Shown: positions 53,632 to 61,836, numbered from the stretch's first letter. The stretch is DNA of 64,000 bases from an uncultured Erythrobacter sp. (GCF_947497915.1 NZ_CANMIJ010000002.1:186001-250000), one strand, 5' to 3'. A program made the numbers and translations. The notes: generated by a model from the letters alone, not told the origin.

Positions 53632-54450
53632 TTAGACGTCTTCAAAGCTCGGCTTGCGCTTCGCCATGCCCGCCATCACGGCCTCGACCTGGTTTTTCGT
53701 GCGCATGATCGCATGCTGCTCAATGCTCTCTTCCAACAGGATCGCATCGGTATCACGCTCAATCATGCCAGCGTGAAGCCGCTTTGCCCCTCTAATCGCA
53801 TGCGGATTGCGATTGGCAATTTCGGTAGCGATCGCCGTCGCACGGGCAAGAGGATCGGTATCGACATATGTAGCAAGGCCCAGACCTTGCGCCTCTTCAC
53901 CGGTGAATTCGCGATTGGTGTAAACCAGCTCGCGCAGGACATCATCGCGGACTAGACCGCGCCAAAGGGCATAGCCGCCCATGTCGGGAACGAGACCCCA
54001 TTTGAGCTCCATGATCGCCATGCGAGTATCAGGGTGTGCAACCCGGATATCCGCCCCGCTCGCAATCTGAAGCCCGCCACCAAAGCACACACCATGCAGC
54101 GCCGCGATCACAGGGACTTGCAGCTTGCGCCATTGCATGGCGACCTGCTGAAACTTGTTTGAATTGCCGTAGGTGCGCTCGGTCAACGCGGGTTCGTCTT
54201 CGCTAGGCGTGCGCGCGAAGCTCGCCGTATCCAAGCCCGCACAGAACGCTGCACCTTCGCCGGACAAAACAACGACACGAAGGCCGGCCATCTGTTGTAG
54301 GACATGACCCGCCTCAATAATCCGCTCAAACATCTCGGGATCAAGCGCATTCATCTTATCTGGCCGCGTCAGGCGCACCTGTGCAACACCATCGTCGCCA
54401 AGGTCGATCGAAATGCGATCATTCTCTGACAGAGTTAGCGTATGAGCCAT
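53632..54450 (-). CDS. Crotonase/enoyl-CoA hydratase-family protein
   Basis: The 272-residue protein has the crotonase motifs GEGAAFCAGLDTASFAR (oxyanion hole) and VIAALHGVCFGGGLQIASGADIRVAHPDTRMAIMELKWGLVPDMGG. The residue at the first hydratase Glu position is Gln (GGLQIA), whereas the Glu/Asp of the second site region reads MAIMELKWG, so ordinary hydratase chemistry is doubtful; other crotonases with this pattern act as isomerases or hydrolases. AAGGAA lies 6 bases before the start. It is a single gene. Confidence 0.85.
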   Translation of the reverse strand: MAHTLTLSENDRISIDLGDDGVAQVRLTRPDKMNALDPEMFERIIEAGHVLQQMAGLRVVVLSGEGAAFCAGLDTASFARTPSEDEPALTERTYGNSNKFQQVAMQWRKLQVPVIAALHGVCFGGGLQIASGADIRVAHPDTRMAIMELKWGLVPDMGGYALWRGLVRDDVLRELVYTNREFTGEEAQGLGLATYVDTDPLARATAIATEIANRNPHAIRGAKRLHAGMIERDTDAILLEESIEQHAIMRTKNQVEAVMAGMAKRKPSFEDV

Positions 54451-54542
54451 GCGGAATTCCTTGGTTGAGTATCATTGAGCTTTGCCAAGGAAGTTAGCTT
54501 TGCTGATGCGCCGGGTCCAGCCGGAAGCAACAAGCAATCGGC

Positions 54543-54923
54543 CTATCCGAACGAAAAAGCGCTCGGGCTTGGTGCGGCATTAAGCAAATATCCGCCATCG
54601 GCATGGGTCGCGACGATATTCTCAAGCCCAAATGTCGACAATTTCGCCCGCACCCGCGCGACATGCACCGCCACGCTGTTGCTTTCGGGTTCAAAATCAA
54701 GCCGCCAAACATCGGCGAGCAGTTGCTTTTTGGTCATCCGCCGTCCGGGCTCTTCGGCCAAACGCCACAAAAGCTCAAATTCACGCGGATGGAATCCGAT
54801 CCATTTGGCCTCGACTCTTCCGTCACGGTGAATCAGATCGAGCACGACGTCACCGGCCTCGCGAAATCGCGGTATCAGAGTCTCATTATCGGGGAAGATC
54901 GAATAGGCTGCATTGGAATTCAC
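54543..54923 (-). CDS. Orphan OmpR/PhoB-type winged-helix protein
   Basis: The 126-residue protein has an N-terminal beta part (YSIFPDNETLIPRFREAGDVVLDL) and a full Trans_reg_C winged helix: LHPREFELL-type FHPREFELLWRLAEEPGRRMTKKQLLADVW, then NSVAVHVARVRAKLS and IVATHADGGYLLN. There is no receiver domain, so it is not a normal response regulator. The GTG at 54923 has GGAGG 7 bases upstream and overlaps the RadC stop as GTGA. It is the last gene of a five-gene operon. Confidence 0.83.
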   Translation of the reverse strand: MNSNAAYSIFPDNETLIPRFREAGDVVLDLIHRDGRVEAKWIGFHPREFELLWRLAEEPGRRMTKKQLLADVWRLDFEPESNSVAVHVARVRAKLSTFGLENIVATHADGGYLLNAAPSPSAFSFG

Positions 54924-55342
54924 AAATGGCCTCCGGCACGCATGGAATAAAGCGCGGTTTCGGTGATGATTAGATGGTCCAGAAGCTCGATATCGAGGGC
55001 TTGGCCGATTTCGTTCAAGCGGTGCGTTGCTTTGATGTCGATCTCGCTCGGACGGCAATCGCCCGACGGATGATTGTGTGCAATGATCAGCCCCTGGGCA
55101 CCAACAGAGAGAGCTTTGCCAAACAAATCGCGCATCCGCAGTTTTAGGAATGCGCTGCGCCCAGCTCCCATCGCTGCGTCTGTAATGTAGGCTCTTCGAG
55201 AATCGAGAAAGATCGCGTGAAAGCGCTCTCTCTGGATCGGATCGGTCAGCATGATATCGCGAAGATATCCCACCATCGAAGCGGTTTGGGCCTCGCGTGG
55301 ATCGTGCAGCCGGGCCGGCGGACTATCGAGAACCGGGATCAC
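54920..55342 (-). CDS. RadC-family JAB/MPN+ domain protein, short form
   Basis: The 140-residue protein is only the JAB half of RadC (full RadC is about 220 residues with an N-terminal helix-hairpin-helix part, absent here). It has the metal-binding H-x-H-x7-S-x2-D motif in IIAHNHPSGDCRPSEID near residue 90, preceded by ERFHAIFLDSRRAYI and followed by LDIELLDHLIITE. The JAB fold includes zinc metalloproteases and deubiquitinase-like enzymes; RadC's own activity is unresolved. The start is GTG, overlapping the previous stop (GTGA); its stop again overlaps the winged-helix gene. Confidence 0.88.
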   Translation of the reverse strand: MIPVLDSPPARLHDPREAQTASMVGYLRDIMLTDPIQRERFHAIFLDSRRAYITDAAMGAGRSAFLKLRMRDLFGKALSVGAQGLIIAHNHPSGDCRPSEIDIKATHRLNEIGQALDIELLDHLIITETALYSMRAGGHL

Positions 55343-55863
55343 ATTTGCCCCTTCAGTCCCTCAGGGACTTGCTTCTTTCTAAACAGACTAGGCAAAGGCA
55401 CTCGCCAGTCGCGATATTCGCCATATTTTCTGTTCCGCCGAACGTGGCGGATCAATCCAGCAAGCATCAATATCAACTGGAAGTAAGATGGGCCGATTGC
55501 GAGAATCGCATATGCGAGTGGGGATACCGAATCCACCAATCCCCGAACCATATGAGCAACGAGTGCTACGATCTGGAAGCCCGCTAACCAAAGCGGGTAA
55601 TTCCGATTGGCGTTGAGAGCGACCCCTAGGAAAATAGAGAGCGCCATAACCTCAAGAGCGACATAAACGAGTCGCCCACCGCTGAAAATCAAGGGGCCAT
55701 CTGCCAACCATTCAAAAGCAGTGAGGGGCACCGTAAAAAACAGTACAAAAGTAGTTGTAACAATCTTCTCCGGCGCCCCGCCCCACTTAAATGCGGCCAG
55801 CATCAAGATGATGCTGGCGAGCCGCTGCGCTTCGACGCGATATTCTAGGATTATTTCGAACAT
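55339..55863 (-). CDS. Multi-pass membrane protein, unknown family
   Basis: The 174-residue protein has about five hydrophobic helices (near residues 12-28, 35-52, 63-84, 89-108 and 113-138), then a basic cytoplasmic tail (RHVRRNRKYGEYRDWRVPLPSLFRKKQVPEG). I recognise no family. It lies 14 bases after the small helical protein and overlaps the RadC-like gene by 4 bases, so it is translated with it. Confidence 0.7.
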   Translation of the reverse strand: MFEIILEYRVEAQRLASIILMLAAFKWGGAPEKIVTTTFVLFFTVPLTAFEWLADGPLIFSGGRLVYVALEVMALSIFLGVALNANRNYPLWLAGFQIVALVAHMVRGLVDSVSPLAYAILAIGPSYFQLILMLAGLIRHVRRNRKYGEYRDWRVPLPSLFRKKQVPEGLKGQM

Positions 55864-55877
55864 CGCCTGTCTTGCGC

Positions 55878-56228
55878 CTAGATAGTTTCCGTCTCGAAGA
55901 TTGGTTCGCTGGTTACATTCGCAAGGCTCGCATCAGGAAATTCGGTAGGGATGTTTTCATCACCGCCCATCTTCTCAAGAGCAACCTTGCTCAGCTCATC
56001 ATGCACGCGCAACAAGCTTGTCGACATCGCCATGGCCTGACCTTCCGCTTGGTTCAAACGCATGAGCGCGCGCTGGCCGGTATGCACTTCGACAGTCGGG
56101 TTTTGACGTGCCGCCAGCATCGCCTGCTTAAGGCGCGCAAAAGCAATCATTGATTCATCAGCAAGCGCTTCGGCTTCGCGGATAAGTTTTTTGAGGTTGT
56201 GGGCATCGTTAGTTACGCGGTCGGTCAT
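55878..56228 (-). CDS. Small helical protein, unknown function
   Basis: The 116-residue protein begins MTDRVTNDAHNLKKLIREAEALADESM and is mostly alpha-helical (heptad-like L/A spacing over residues 8-85), with an acidic disordered C-terminus (GGDENIPTEFPDASLANVTSEPIFETETI). There is no signal peptide and no known domain. The start at 56228 has AAGGAG nearby; the open frame extends upstream into the previous gene without support. It is the second gene of the five-gene operon, 25 bases after the membrane-anchored regulator. Confidence 0.65.
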   Translation of the reverse strand: MTDRVTNDAHNLKKLIREAEALADESMIAFARLKQAMLAARQNPTVEVHTGQRALMRLNQAEGQAMAMSTSLLRVHDELSKVALEKMGGDENIPTEFPDASLANVTSEPIFETETI

Positions 56229-56253
56229 CGGAAGGCTCCTTGCCCGCCACTGC

Positions 56254-56853
56254 TTAGGTAGTGGGCTGAATTTCATCCACGGGGACGTTGGCTTTGCCGT
56301 CCATTGCTTCGCTCAATGCTACCGCCGCTGTCACCGATAACACCACCGCAGCCAAAATGCCGAAGGCAATGCCGATTATCGCAGCGAGGCGAAACAGAAC
56401 GGCATGTTCACCGTCAAGCACCCCGGGGACGACCTTTGGCTCACCAGCACGCAACCAAGGCGCCTGTTCAATGAGCGGGAGAACATCGCTCATGACGAGC
56501 TCACCCTGGTCGACCCGGAGACCGGTATCGCTGATATCGCCAAAGCCCGGGACCTGCTTTTTGCTATATACAGTTTCCGTGAAGCCCTTTGCCGGCTCGT
56601 CTGGCGCAGCCGTGTCTCCTCCGTCAGATGCCTTTTCAGCATCTTCCGCTTTTTTCGTTGCCCTATAGGTTTCGACCAGTTCCCCTAAACTGCCTGCACT
56701 ATAGATGTCCTTAAGGGCTCTGATGTGCTGATTGATCCGCGTCTCGGACACACCAAGGTCCTGCGCGATCACTTTGATCGGCATGCGTCGGTCGATTCTT
56801 TTTAACACGGCCTGCTGCCTTTCGGTCAACGGCCGCGCCGCTTCGGGCGGCAT
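56254..56853 (-). CDS. Membrane-anchored LuxR-type HTH protein
   Basis: The 199-residue protein has an N-terminal GerE/LuxR helix-turn-helix (LTERQQAVLKRIDRRMPIKVIAQDLGVSETRINQHIRALKDIY, residues 9-52), a long polar and acidic linker (residues 60-145), and one C-terminal transmembrane helix (RLAAIIGIAFGILAAVVLSVTAAVALS) followed by a short periplasmic tail. It has no sensor or receiver domain. A DNA-binding head tethered to the membrane suggests release by proteolysis or control by a membrane partner; the next-but-one gene encodes a multi-pass membrane protein. GGAGG precedes the start. Confidence 0.83.
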   Translation of the reverse strand: MPPEAARPLTERQQAVLKRIDRRMPIKVIAQDLGVSETRINQHIRALKDIYSAGSLGELVETYRATKKAEDAEKASDGGDTAAPDEPAKGFTETVYSKKQVPGFGDISDTGLRVDQGELVMSDVLPLIEQAPWLRAGEPKVVPGVLDGEHAVLFRLAAIIGIAFGILAAVVLSVTAAVALSEAMDGKANVPVDEIQPTT

Positions 56854-56957
56854 GCGATTCCTCCATTAAGTCAATGCGCGTACTTATAGTTAATGCACTT
56901 TATACAACTTTGCTCCCGGCAATTTCGCGGAATTCTATTAGTATCTGATTCTTCGAC

Positions 56958-58157
56958 TTAAGTTCTTGTCGAATTGACACCCAAAGAGGTTAGGTACCTC
57001 TTTACGTTACGCGCCGCCTGACGAAGTCTTTGTTCATTCTCAACCATCGCGATCCGGACAAAACCTTCGCCTTCTTCGCCATATCCAACGCCCGGCGCGA
57101 CCGCGACTTGAGCCTCGGTCAGCAATTGTTTTGAAAATTCAAGACTTCCCATCTCCGCCAGCGCGGGAGGCAGCGGTGCCCATGCGAACATCGAAGCGGC
57201 TGGTGGCGGAATATCCCAACCAGCGCGTCCAAATGCCTCGACCATGACGTCACGGCGTTTTTGATAAAGGTTGCGGTTTGTCTCGATAATATCCTGTGGC
57301 CCGTTCAGCGCGGCGCACGCGGCGGCTTGAATAGGGGTGAAGGCGCCGTAATCGAGATAAGACTTCACCCGGGTCAAGGCCGCGATCAATTGTTTGTTGC
57401 CGACAGCAAAGCCCATCCGCCAACCGGCCATAGAATAGGTTTTGCTCATGCTGGTGAACTCAACCGCGATGTCTTTCGCGCCGTCGACTTGCATAATCGA
57501 TGGAGTCGGCTTCCCGTCGAAATACAGCTCCGAATAGGCGAGGTCAGACAAAATCCAGACCTGGTTGTCTTTCGCCCACGCAACCAGCCGCTCGTAAAAC
57601 GCAAGATCGACAGTTTCAGCCGTAGGATTCGATGGATAGCTCACCACCAACACGCTGGGCCGCGGTACAGTGAAATTCATCGCGCTTTCGAGCGAACGCC
57701 AATAGTCTTCGTTCGGTGTCGTCGGGATCGAACGAATGGTCGCGCCCGCGATGATAAAACCGAATGTGTGGATCGGGTAAGACGGATTTGGAGCCAGCAC
57801 GACATCGCCGGGCGCCGTGATCGCATTGGCGAGGCTCGCAAGCCCTTCTTTCGATCCCATCGTAACCACAACTTCGGTTTCCGGATCGAGATCGACACCA
57901 AATCGGCGCTCGTAATAATCGGCCTGTGCGCGGCGTAGGCCGGGAATGCCTTTTGACTGGGAGTATCCATGGGCGTCAGGCTTGGCCGCGACCTCGCAAA
58001 GCTTGTCGATGACATGCTGCGGTGGGGGCTGATCTGGATTGCCCATTCCAAGGTCGATAATGTCTTGTCCGCTCTGCCTCGCAGCGTGCCGCATCGAATT
58101 CACTTCTGCGATCACATAAGGCGGCAACCGCTTCATGCGGTAAAATTGTTCGTCCAT
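56958..58157 (-). CDS. alaC: Alanine-type aminotransferase (AlaC/LL-DAP-AT-like class I)
   Basis: The 399-residue PLP enzyme shows MDEQFYRMKRLPPYVIAEVN, IIDLGMGNPDQPPP, the substrate/cofactor segments SYPSNPTAETVD and ILSDLAYSELYFDG, and the PLP lysine K239 in FTSMSKTYSMAGWRMGF. The start and length match AlaC-like glutamate-pyruvate aminotransferases, which make alanine from pyruvate and glutamate. AGGA precedes the ATG at 58157. It is divergent from phaC. Confidence 0.88.
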   Translation of the reverse strand: MDEQFYRMKRLPPYVIAEVNSMRHAARQSGQDIIDLGMGNPDQPPPQHVIDKLCEVAAKPDAHGYSQSKGIPGLRRAQADYYERRFGVDLDPETEVVVTMGSKEGLASLANAITAPGDVVLAPNPSYPIHTFGFIIAGATIRSIPTTPNEDYWRSLESAMNFTVPRPSVLVVSYPSNPTAETVDLAFYERLVAWAKDNQVWILSDLAYSELYFDGKPTPSIMQVDGAKDIAVEFTSMSKTYSMAGWRMGFAVGNKQLIAALTRVKSYLDYGAFTPIQAAACAALNGPQDIIETNRNLYQKRRDVMVEAFGRAGWDIPPPAASMFAWAPLPPALAEMGSLEFSKQLLTEAQVAVAPGVGYGEEGEGFVRIAMVENEQRLRQAARNVKRYLTSLGVNSTRT

Positions 58158-58322
58158 TGCGTATCCTGCCCTTATCTGCGCAATCAAACTGACGGCAGAC
58201 GTAATAATCCACTTAAGCCATTAACGGTCGATGTGGGAAGGCGTTTTCGCTATTGTCATATAGAGCGTGCTTATTGCCTCTAGCGACCGGCACGGATTCG
58301 CATAACAAGGACAGCATCTACA

Positions 58323-60233
58323 ATGGCGCAGGACGATTCCAGCAAACCGTTTGCAAATGACGAAGGCTTCAAAGCCGTTCTCGACATGATGACAAATGCG
58401 ATGCCCGGCAGCGCGTCGGGGTTGGGCGACGGCCTTAAATCGCTTTTGCCGGATGGCATCGCGCCGACTGACCTTGGCGAATGGGCGAAATCGAGCGCAG
58501 AACTGCAAAAAATGTGGCTTGAATTTGTGACGCATCAGGCGAAGCAAACGGCCCAAGATGCGGCGAAAGGCAAGAATTTGCTCGATCCGGCGCATTGGCT
58601 GATGATCTCGCAAAGCATGGCGCAGCAGCTGCCCAAAGGCGGCTTTGACGCGCAGACAAAGCTTGCGCAGGATTCGATGGCGCTTTGGAAGGGCGTCTTT
58701 GAACGCTTCACTGCGAAAGCCGCTGGCAGTGATGTTGCCGATGAAGCAGGTGCCGACCTCCCATTGAAAGATCGTCGTTTCGCCGACCCGGCATGGCGCG
58801 AACAGCCCGCCTTTGCTCTGCTGCACCAAACGTATCTAATGCTGACCCAGTATTTTCAGCAATCCGTGAAATCGATGAGCGGCCTCGACAAGGAGAAACG
58901 CAGGCAGCTTCAATTCGCGGTAACCGCGCTGTCGGAAGCGATGAGCCCAGACAACTTCCTGCTCACCAATCCCGTTGTGATGAAACGCACGGTTGAGACC
59001 AAGGGTCAGAACCTTGTTCGCGGAATGCAGCACCTCATCACCGATCTAAAACGCGGCCAGCTTACACATACGGATCCCGATGCCTTCACGCTCGGAGAGA
59101 ACCTCGCCGCATCTCCGGGTAAGGTCGTTTACGAAACATCGATGTTCCAATTGGTGCAATACAGCCCTTCGACCAAGGACGTGTACGAAGTGCCGCTGAT
59201 CATCTTCCCGCCTTGGATCAACCGGTTCTACATCCTCGACCTGACACCAAAGAAGAGCTTCATCAAATGGGCTGTAGATCAGGGGCAAACGGTGTTTGTA
59301 GTCAGCTGGAAGTCTGCTGATGAGAGCATGTCCGATGTTGTGTGGGACGATTACATCCGTGCCCAGATCGAGGCTATCGATGTGGTGCGAGAGCGCCTGA
59401 AGGTGCCCAGCGTCAACGCCATCGGATATTGTGTTGCCGGCACCACTTTGGCTGCCACACTGGCATTGCTTGCTCGCCGCAACGAAGCAGACAAAGTGAA
59501 GAGCGCGACATTCTTCACCGCTCAGGTGGATTTCGAGAAGAGCGGCGAACTCAAACACTTCATCGAAGACGGCCACCTCGATATGATCGGCAAGCTGTCG
59601 CAGAAGGGATATTTGGACGGACGCTATCTCGCGGCGACATTTAACGCGCTGCGCGGCAAGGACCTGATCTGGAATTACGTCGTCAACAATTACCTGCTTG
59701 GCGAGGACTATCCGGCCTTCGACCTGCTTCATTGGAATGGCGACGTCACCAACCTGCCTTCGAAATGGCACAACGACTATCTGCGCGATCTTTACCGCGA
59801 CAACAAATTGGTCGTGCCCGATGCTCTTTCAGCTGACGGCACACCGATTGATCTGACCCGCGTCAAAACTCCCAGCTTCGTGCAAGCTGGCCGCGAAGAT
59901 CATATCGCCCCGGCTGAAAGCGTGTGGCGGATCACCGATCACTTTTCAGGGCCACTTGAATTTCTGCTCGCAGGATCAGGCCATATCGCTGGCGTCGTCA
60001 ATCCACCCGCCGCTGGCAAGTATCAGTATTGGGTCGGCGATAGCGACGCGCCATCGCTTAAAGCGTATGTCGAAAGCGCCGAAGAGCATCCGGGCAGTTG
60101 GTGGCCCCATTGGCAGGCATGGCTTGAGCGTCAGGATGATGCCAAAGTGCCCGCAACCGGCAAACGAAAGCCTGGCGGACGCGGTGATACAGTGATTGAA
60201 GATGCGCCCGGGCGTTATGTGAAGACGCGCTAG
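58323..60233 (+). CDS. phaC: Class I poly(3-hydroxyalkanoate) synthase
   Basis: PhaC polymerises hydroxyacyl-CoA into PHA granules. The 636-residue protein is in the class I size range. The lipase-like box GYCVAG carries catalytic C370, with D526 in GREDHIAP and H554 in SGHIAGVVNPP completing the triad. PPWINRFYILDLTPKKSFIKW and VSWKSAD are further synthase marks. The long N-terminal domain (residues 1-240) is variable as usual. AAGGA lies 10 bases before the ATG. The phasin gene follows, which supports a PHA locus; phaA, phaB and phaR are not in the window. Confidence 0.96.
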   Translation: MAQDDSSKPFANDEGFKAVLDMMTNAMPGSASGLGDGLKSLLPDGIAPTDLGEWAKSSAELQKMWLEFVTHQAKQTAQDAAKGKNLLDPAHWLMISQSMAQQLPKGGFDAQTKLAQDSMALWKGVFERFTAKAAGSDVADEAGADLPLKDRRFADPAWREQPAFALLHQTYLMLTQYFQQSVKSMSGLDKEKRRQLQFAVTALSEAMSPDNFLLTNPVVMKRTVETKGQNLVRGMQHLITDLKRGQLTHTDPDAFTLGENLAASPGKVVYETSMFQLVQYSPSTKDVYEVPLIIFPPWINRFYILDLTPKKSFIKWAVDQGQTVFVVSWKSADESMSDVVWDDYIRAQIEAIDVVRERLKVPSVNAIGYCVAGTTLAATLALLARRNEADKVKSATFFTAQVDFEKSGELKHFIEDGHLDMIGKLSQKGYLDGRYLAATFNALRGKDLIWNYVVNNYLLGEDYPAFDLLHWNGDVTNLPSKWHNDYLRDLYRDNKLVVPDALSADGTPIDLTRVKTPSFVQAGREDHIAPAESVWRITDHFSGPLEFLLAGSGHIAGVVNPPAAGKYQYWVGDSDAPSLKAYVESAEEHPGSWWPHWQAWLERQDDAKVPATGKRKPGGRGDTVIEDAPGRYVKTR

Positions 60234-60271
60234 AATACGTTTTTCACAACAATGACAACGCTAAAGCCATT

Positions 60272-60333
60272 TTTTGTGCAGTGCACAAAAAGTTCTTGAC
60301 TTCGCAGTTGCAATGCCTATTTTGTGCAGTGCA
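60272..60333 (+). promoter_or_regulatory. Phasin promoter with duplicated TTTTGTGCAGTGCA operator
   Basis: A perfect palindrome (TTTTGTGC-AGT-GCACAAAA, 60272-60290) and a second copy of its first 14 bases (60320-60333) flank a promoter with -35 TTGACT (60296-60301), a 16-base spacer and -10 TATTTT (60318-60323). The second copy overlaps the -10. TGC/GCA-rich sites are the kind bound by PhaR repressors in alphaproteobacteria, which leave DNA for PHA granules. Confidence 0.75.
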
Positions 60334-60351
60334 ACATGAAACGAGGTTATT

Positions 60352-61191
60352 ATGGCAGACGCCAACACTCAGTCTAAAATCGATGCCGCCGCTGAAAAAG
60401 CTTATGAAGAAGCAGCTGCAAAGACCGCAAGCGCCGCAAAGGTAGCTGACGCTGTAGAAGCAGATGCCCCTAAGCCAGCGCCGAAAGTGGCCGCTGTTAA
60501 AAAAGCAGTGAAGGCCCCGGCCAAACGCGCACCGGCCAAGAAAGCCGCTGCGAAAACGACGGCGAAAAAAGCTCCAGCGAAAAAAGCTGTCGTAGCCAAA
60601 ACCGCCGCGAAGAAAATACCAGCCAAGAAGCCTGTAGCTAAGAAAGCTGCTGCCAAGAAGGCTCCGGCTCGCAAACCAAAAATCGCTGCGAAAAAAGCAG
60701 CGCCGAAAACAACGACCACCAATCCGGTCACCAAACTGAAGGATACCATCATGGCAACCGCAGAAAAAACTGATTTCACCGCAACCGCCAAAGAAATGGC
60801 CGCAACTGCACAAGAGCGCGTTAAAGCGGCTTACGGCAACGCAGGCGAATTCGCTGGCGAATTTGGCGAGTTCAACAAAGCCAACGTCGAAGCAGTTGTC
60901 GAAAGCGGCAAGATCCTGTTCGCAGGCGCACAGGAAATGGCGAAAGACAACGTCGAAACCGGCAAAACTGTTGCCGCAACCGTAACCGCAGACGCGAAGA
61001 AAATGGTTGCTGTTAAATCGCCAACCGAACTCTTCCAGATGCAGGGCGAACTGGCTCGTCGTAACTTCGACGCAGTCGTCGGCTACGGTTCGAAGCGCAC
61101 CGAAGCATGGGTGAAGCTCTACAACGACGCGTTCGCACCAATTTCGAACCGCGTAAGCGTTGCAACCGAGAAATTCTCGAAAGCAGCCTAA
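60352..61191 (+). CDS. Phasin with histone-H1-like AKP repeat tail
   Basis: The 279-residue protein has two parts. Residues 1-125 are low-complexity, built from A-K-K/P-A-K units (for example KKAPAKKAVVAKTAAKK), very basic and similar to histone H1 or PhaF-type tails. Residues 126-279 form a phasin 2-like helical domain (TATAKEMAATAQERVKAAYG, NKANVEAVVESGKILFAGAQEMAKDNV, SPTELFQMQGELARRNFDAVV). Phasins coat PHA granules; the basic tail would let it bind DNA and help granule segregation. That the tail is at the N-terminus, unlike PhaF of Pseudomonas, is noteworthy. It has its own promoter and terminator. Confidence 0.9.
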   Translation: MADANTQSKIDAAAEKAYEEAAAKTASAAKVADAVEADAPKPAPKVAAVKKAVKAPAKRAPAKKAAAKTTAKKAPAKKAVVAKTAAKKIPAKKPVAKKAAAKKAPARKPKIAAKKAAPKTTTTNPVTKLKDTIMATAEKTDFTATAKEMAATAQERVKAAYGNAGEFAGEFGEFNKANVEAVVESGKILFAGAQEMAKDNVETGKTVAATVTADAKKMVAVKSPTELFQMQGELARRNFDAVVGYGSKRTEAWVKLYNDAFAPISNRVSVATEKFSKAA

Positions 61192-61205
61192 GCAATTCCT
61201 TTCTG

Positions 61206-61239
61206 AACCGGGCCTCTCCTCTCTCTCCCAAACCCGGTT
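61206..61239 (+). terminator. Weak hairpin after the phasin gene
   Basis: Stem AACCGGG (61206-61212) pairs with CCCGGTT (61233-61239), with a 20-base pyrimidine-rich loop and TTTAT after it. It is the first of two hairpins behind the gene. Confidence 0.45.
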
Positions 61240-61261
61240 TATGAAGTGGGCGCGTAGCGCC

Positions 61262-61297
61262 AGGCCGGATAGACCACAGCGTCTGTCCGGCCTTTTG
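61262..61297 (+). terminator. Rho-independent terminator after the phasin gene
   Basis: AGGCCGGA (61262-61269) pairs with TCCGGCCT (61286-61293), with an inner AGAC/GTCT stem, and is followed by TTTG. It is a strong GC-rich hairpin followed by a short T tract. Confidence 0.8.
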
Positions 61298-61420
61298 CTG
61301 TCCGTGGCGCAAACAATGCGGCTTGGAACGGCATTGGCGACGTCTCGTTAATCCCATTCACGCTAAGAAGCGTGGGTTCGCCCCTTGCGATCACGCATAC
61401 TAATCCCATAATGGAGCCTC

Positions 61421-61828
61421 ATGCCGACACACCGCCCCACCCTTGAAGAGATGAAGCTGCCGATCATGCTCGTGCCGATTGGCGCCGCAGATGGTGATGG
61501 CGATGCGGACAAGGACGACGATGGTGGCACCGACGGCGAGACCGGCGTCGCGACCAAGACGCGGACCAAACCGAAAAAGCCGAGCCAGTATAAAGTTTTG
61601 CTGCTCAATGATGACTACACCCCGATGGAATTCGTGGTGATGGTGCTCAAACGGTTTTTCTCGATGGATTTGGAAGCTGCGACACGCGTTATGCTGCATG
61701 TGCATCAAAAGGGCGTCGGCGTGTGCGGCATCTTCACTTATGAAGTCGCCGAAACCAAGGTGAATCAGGTCATGGACTTCGCAAAGCAGAACCAGCATCC
61801 GCTGCAATGCACGCTGGAAAAAGCGTAA
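61421..61828 (+). CDS. clpS: ATP-dependent Clp protease adaptor ClpS
   Basis: ClpS brings N-degron substrates to ClpAP. The 135-residue protein has a polar, Asp/Gly/Lys-rich N-terminal extension of about 45 residues (longer than the ~25 of E. coli ClpS), then the conserved core [48 protein letters not shown] and [10 protein letters not shown]. The NDDYTPM loop and the hydrophobic pocket residues for the N-terminal amino acid are present. clpA is not in the window. An in-frame ATG at codon 11 is an alternative start. Confidence 0.95.
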   Translation: MPTHRPTLEEMKLPIMLVPIGAADGDGDADKDDDGGTDGETGVATKTRTKPKKPSQYKVLLLNDDYTPMEFVVMVLKRFFSMDLEAATRVMLHVHQKGVGVCGIFTYEVAETKVNQVMDFAKQNQHPLQCTLEKA

Positions 61829-61836
61829 GCGATAAA

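Noticed and set aside
60480..60720. Repetitive DNA considered as a CRISPR-like or satellite array
   Set aside because: Repeats are irregular AAG/GCx codon repeats within the phasin reading frame, with no spacers of fixed length.
60244..60813. Cys/Phe/Gly-rich 189-codon minus-strand frame opposite the phasin tail
   Set aside because: Its composition simply mirrors the Ala/Lys repeats on the other strand.
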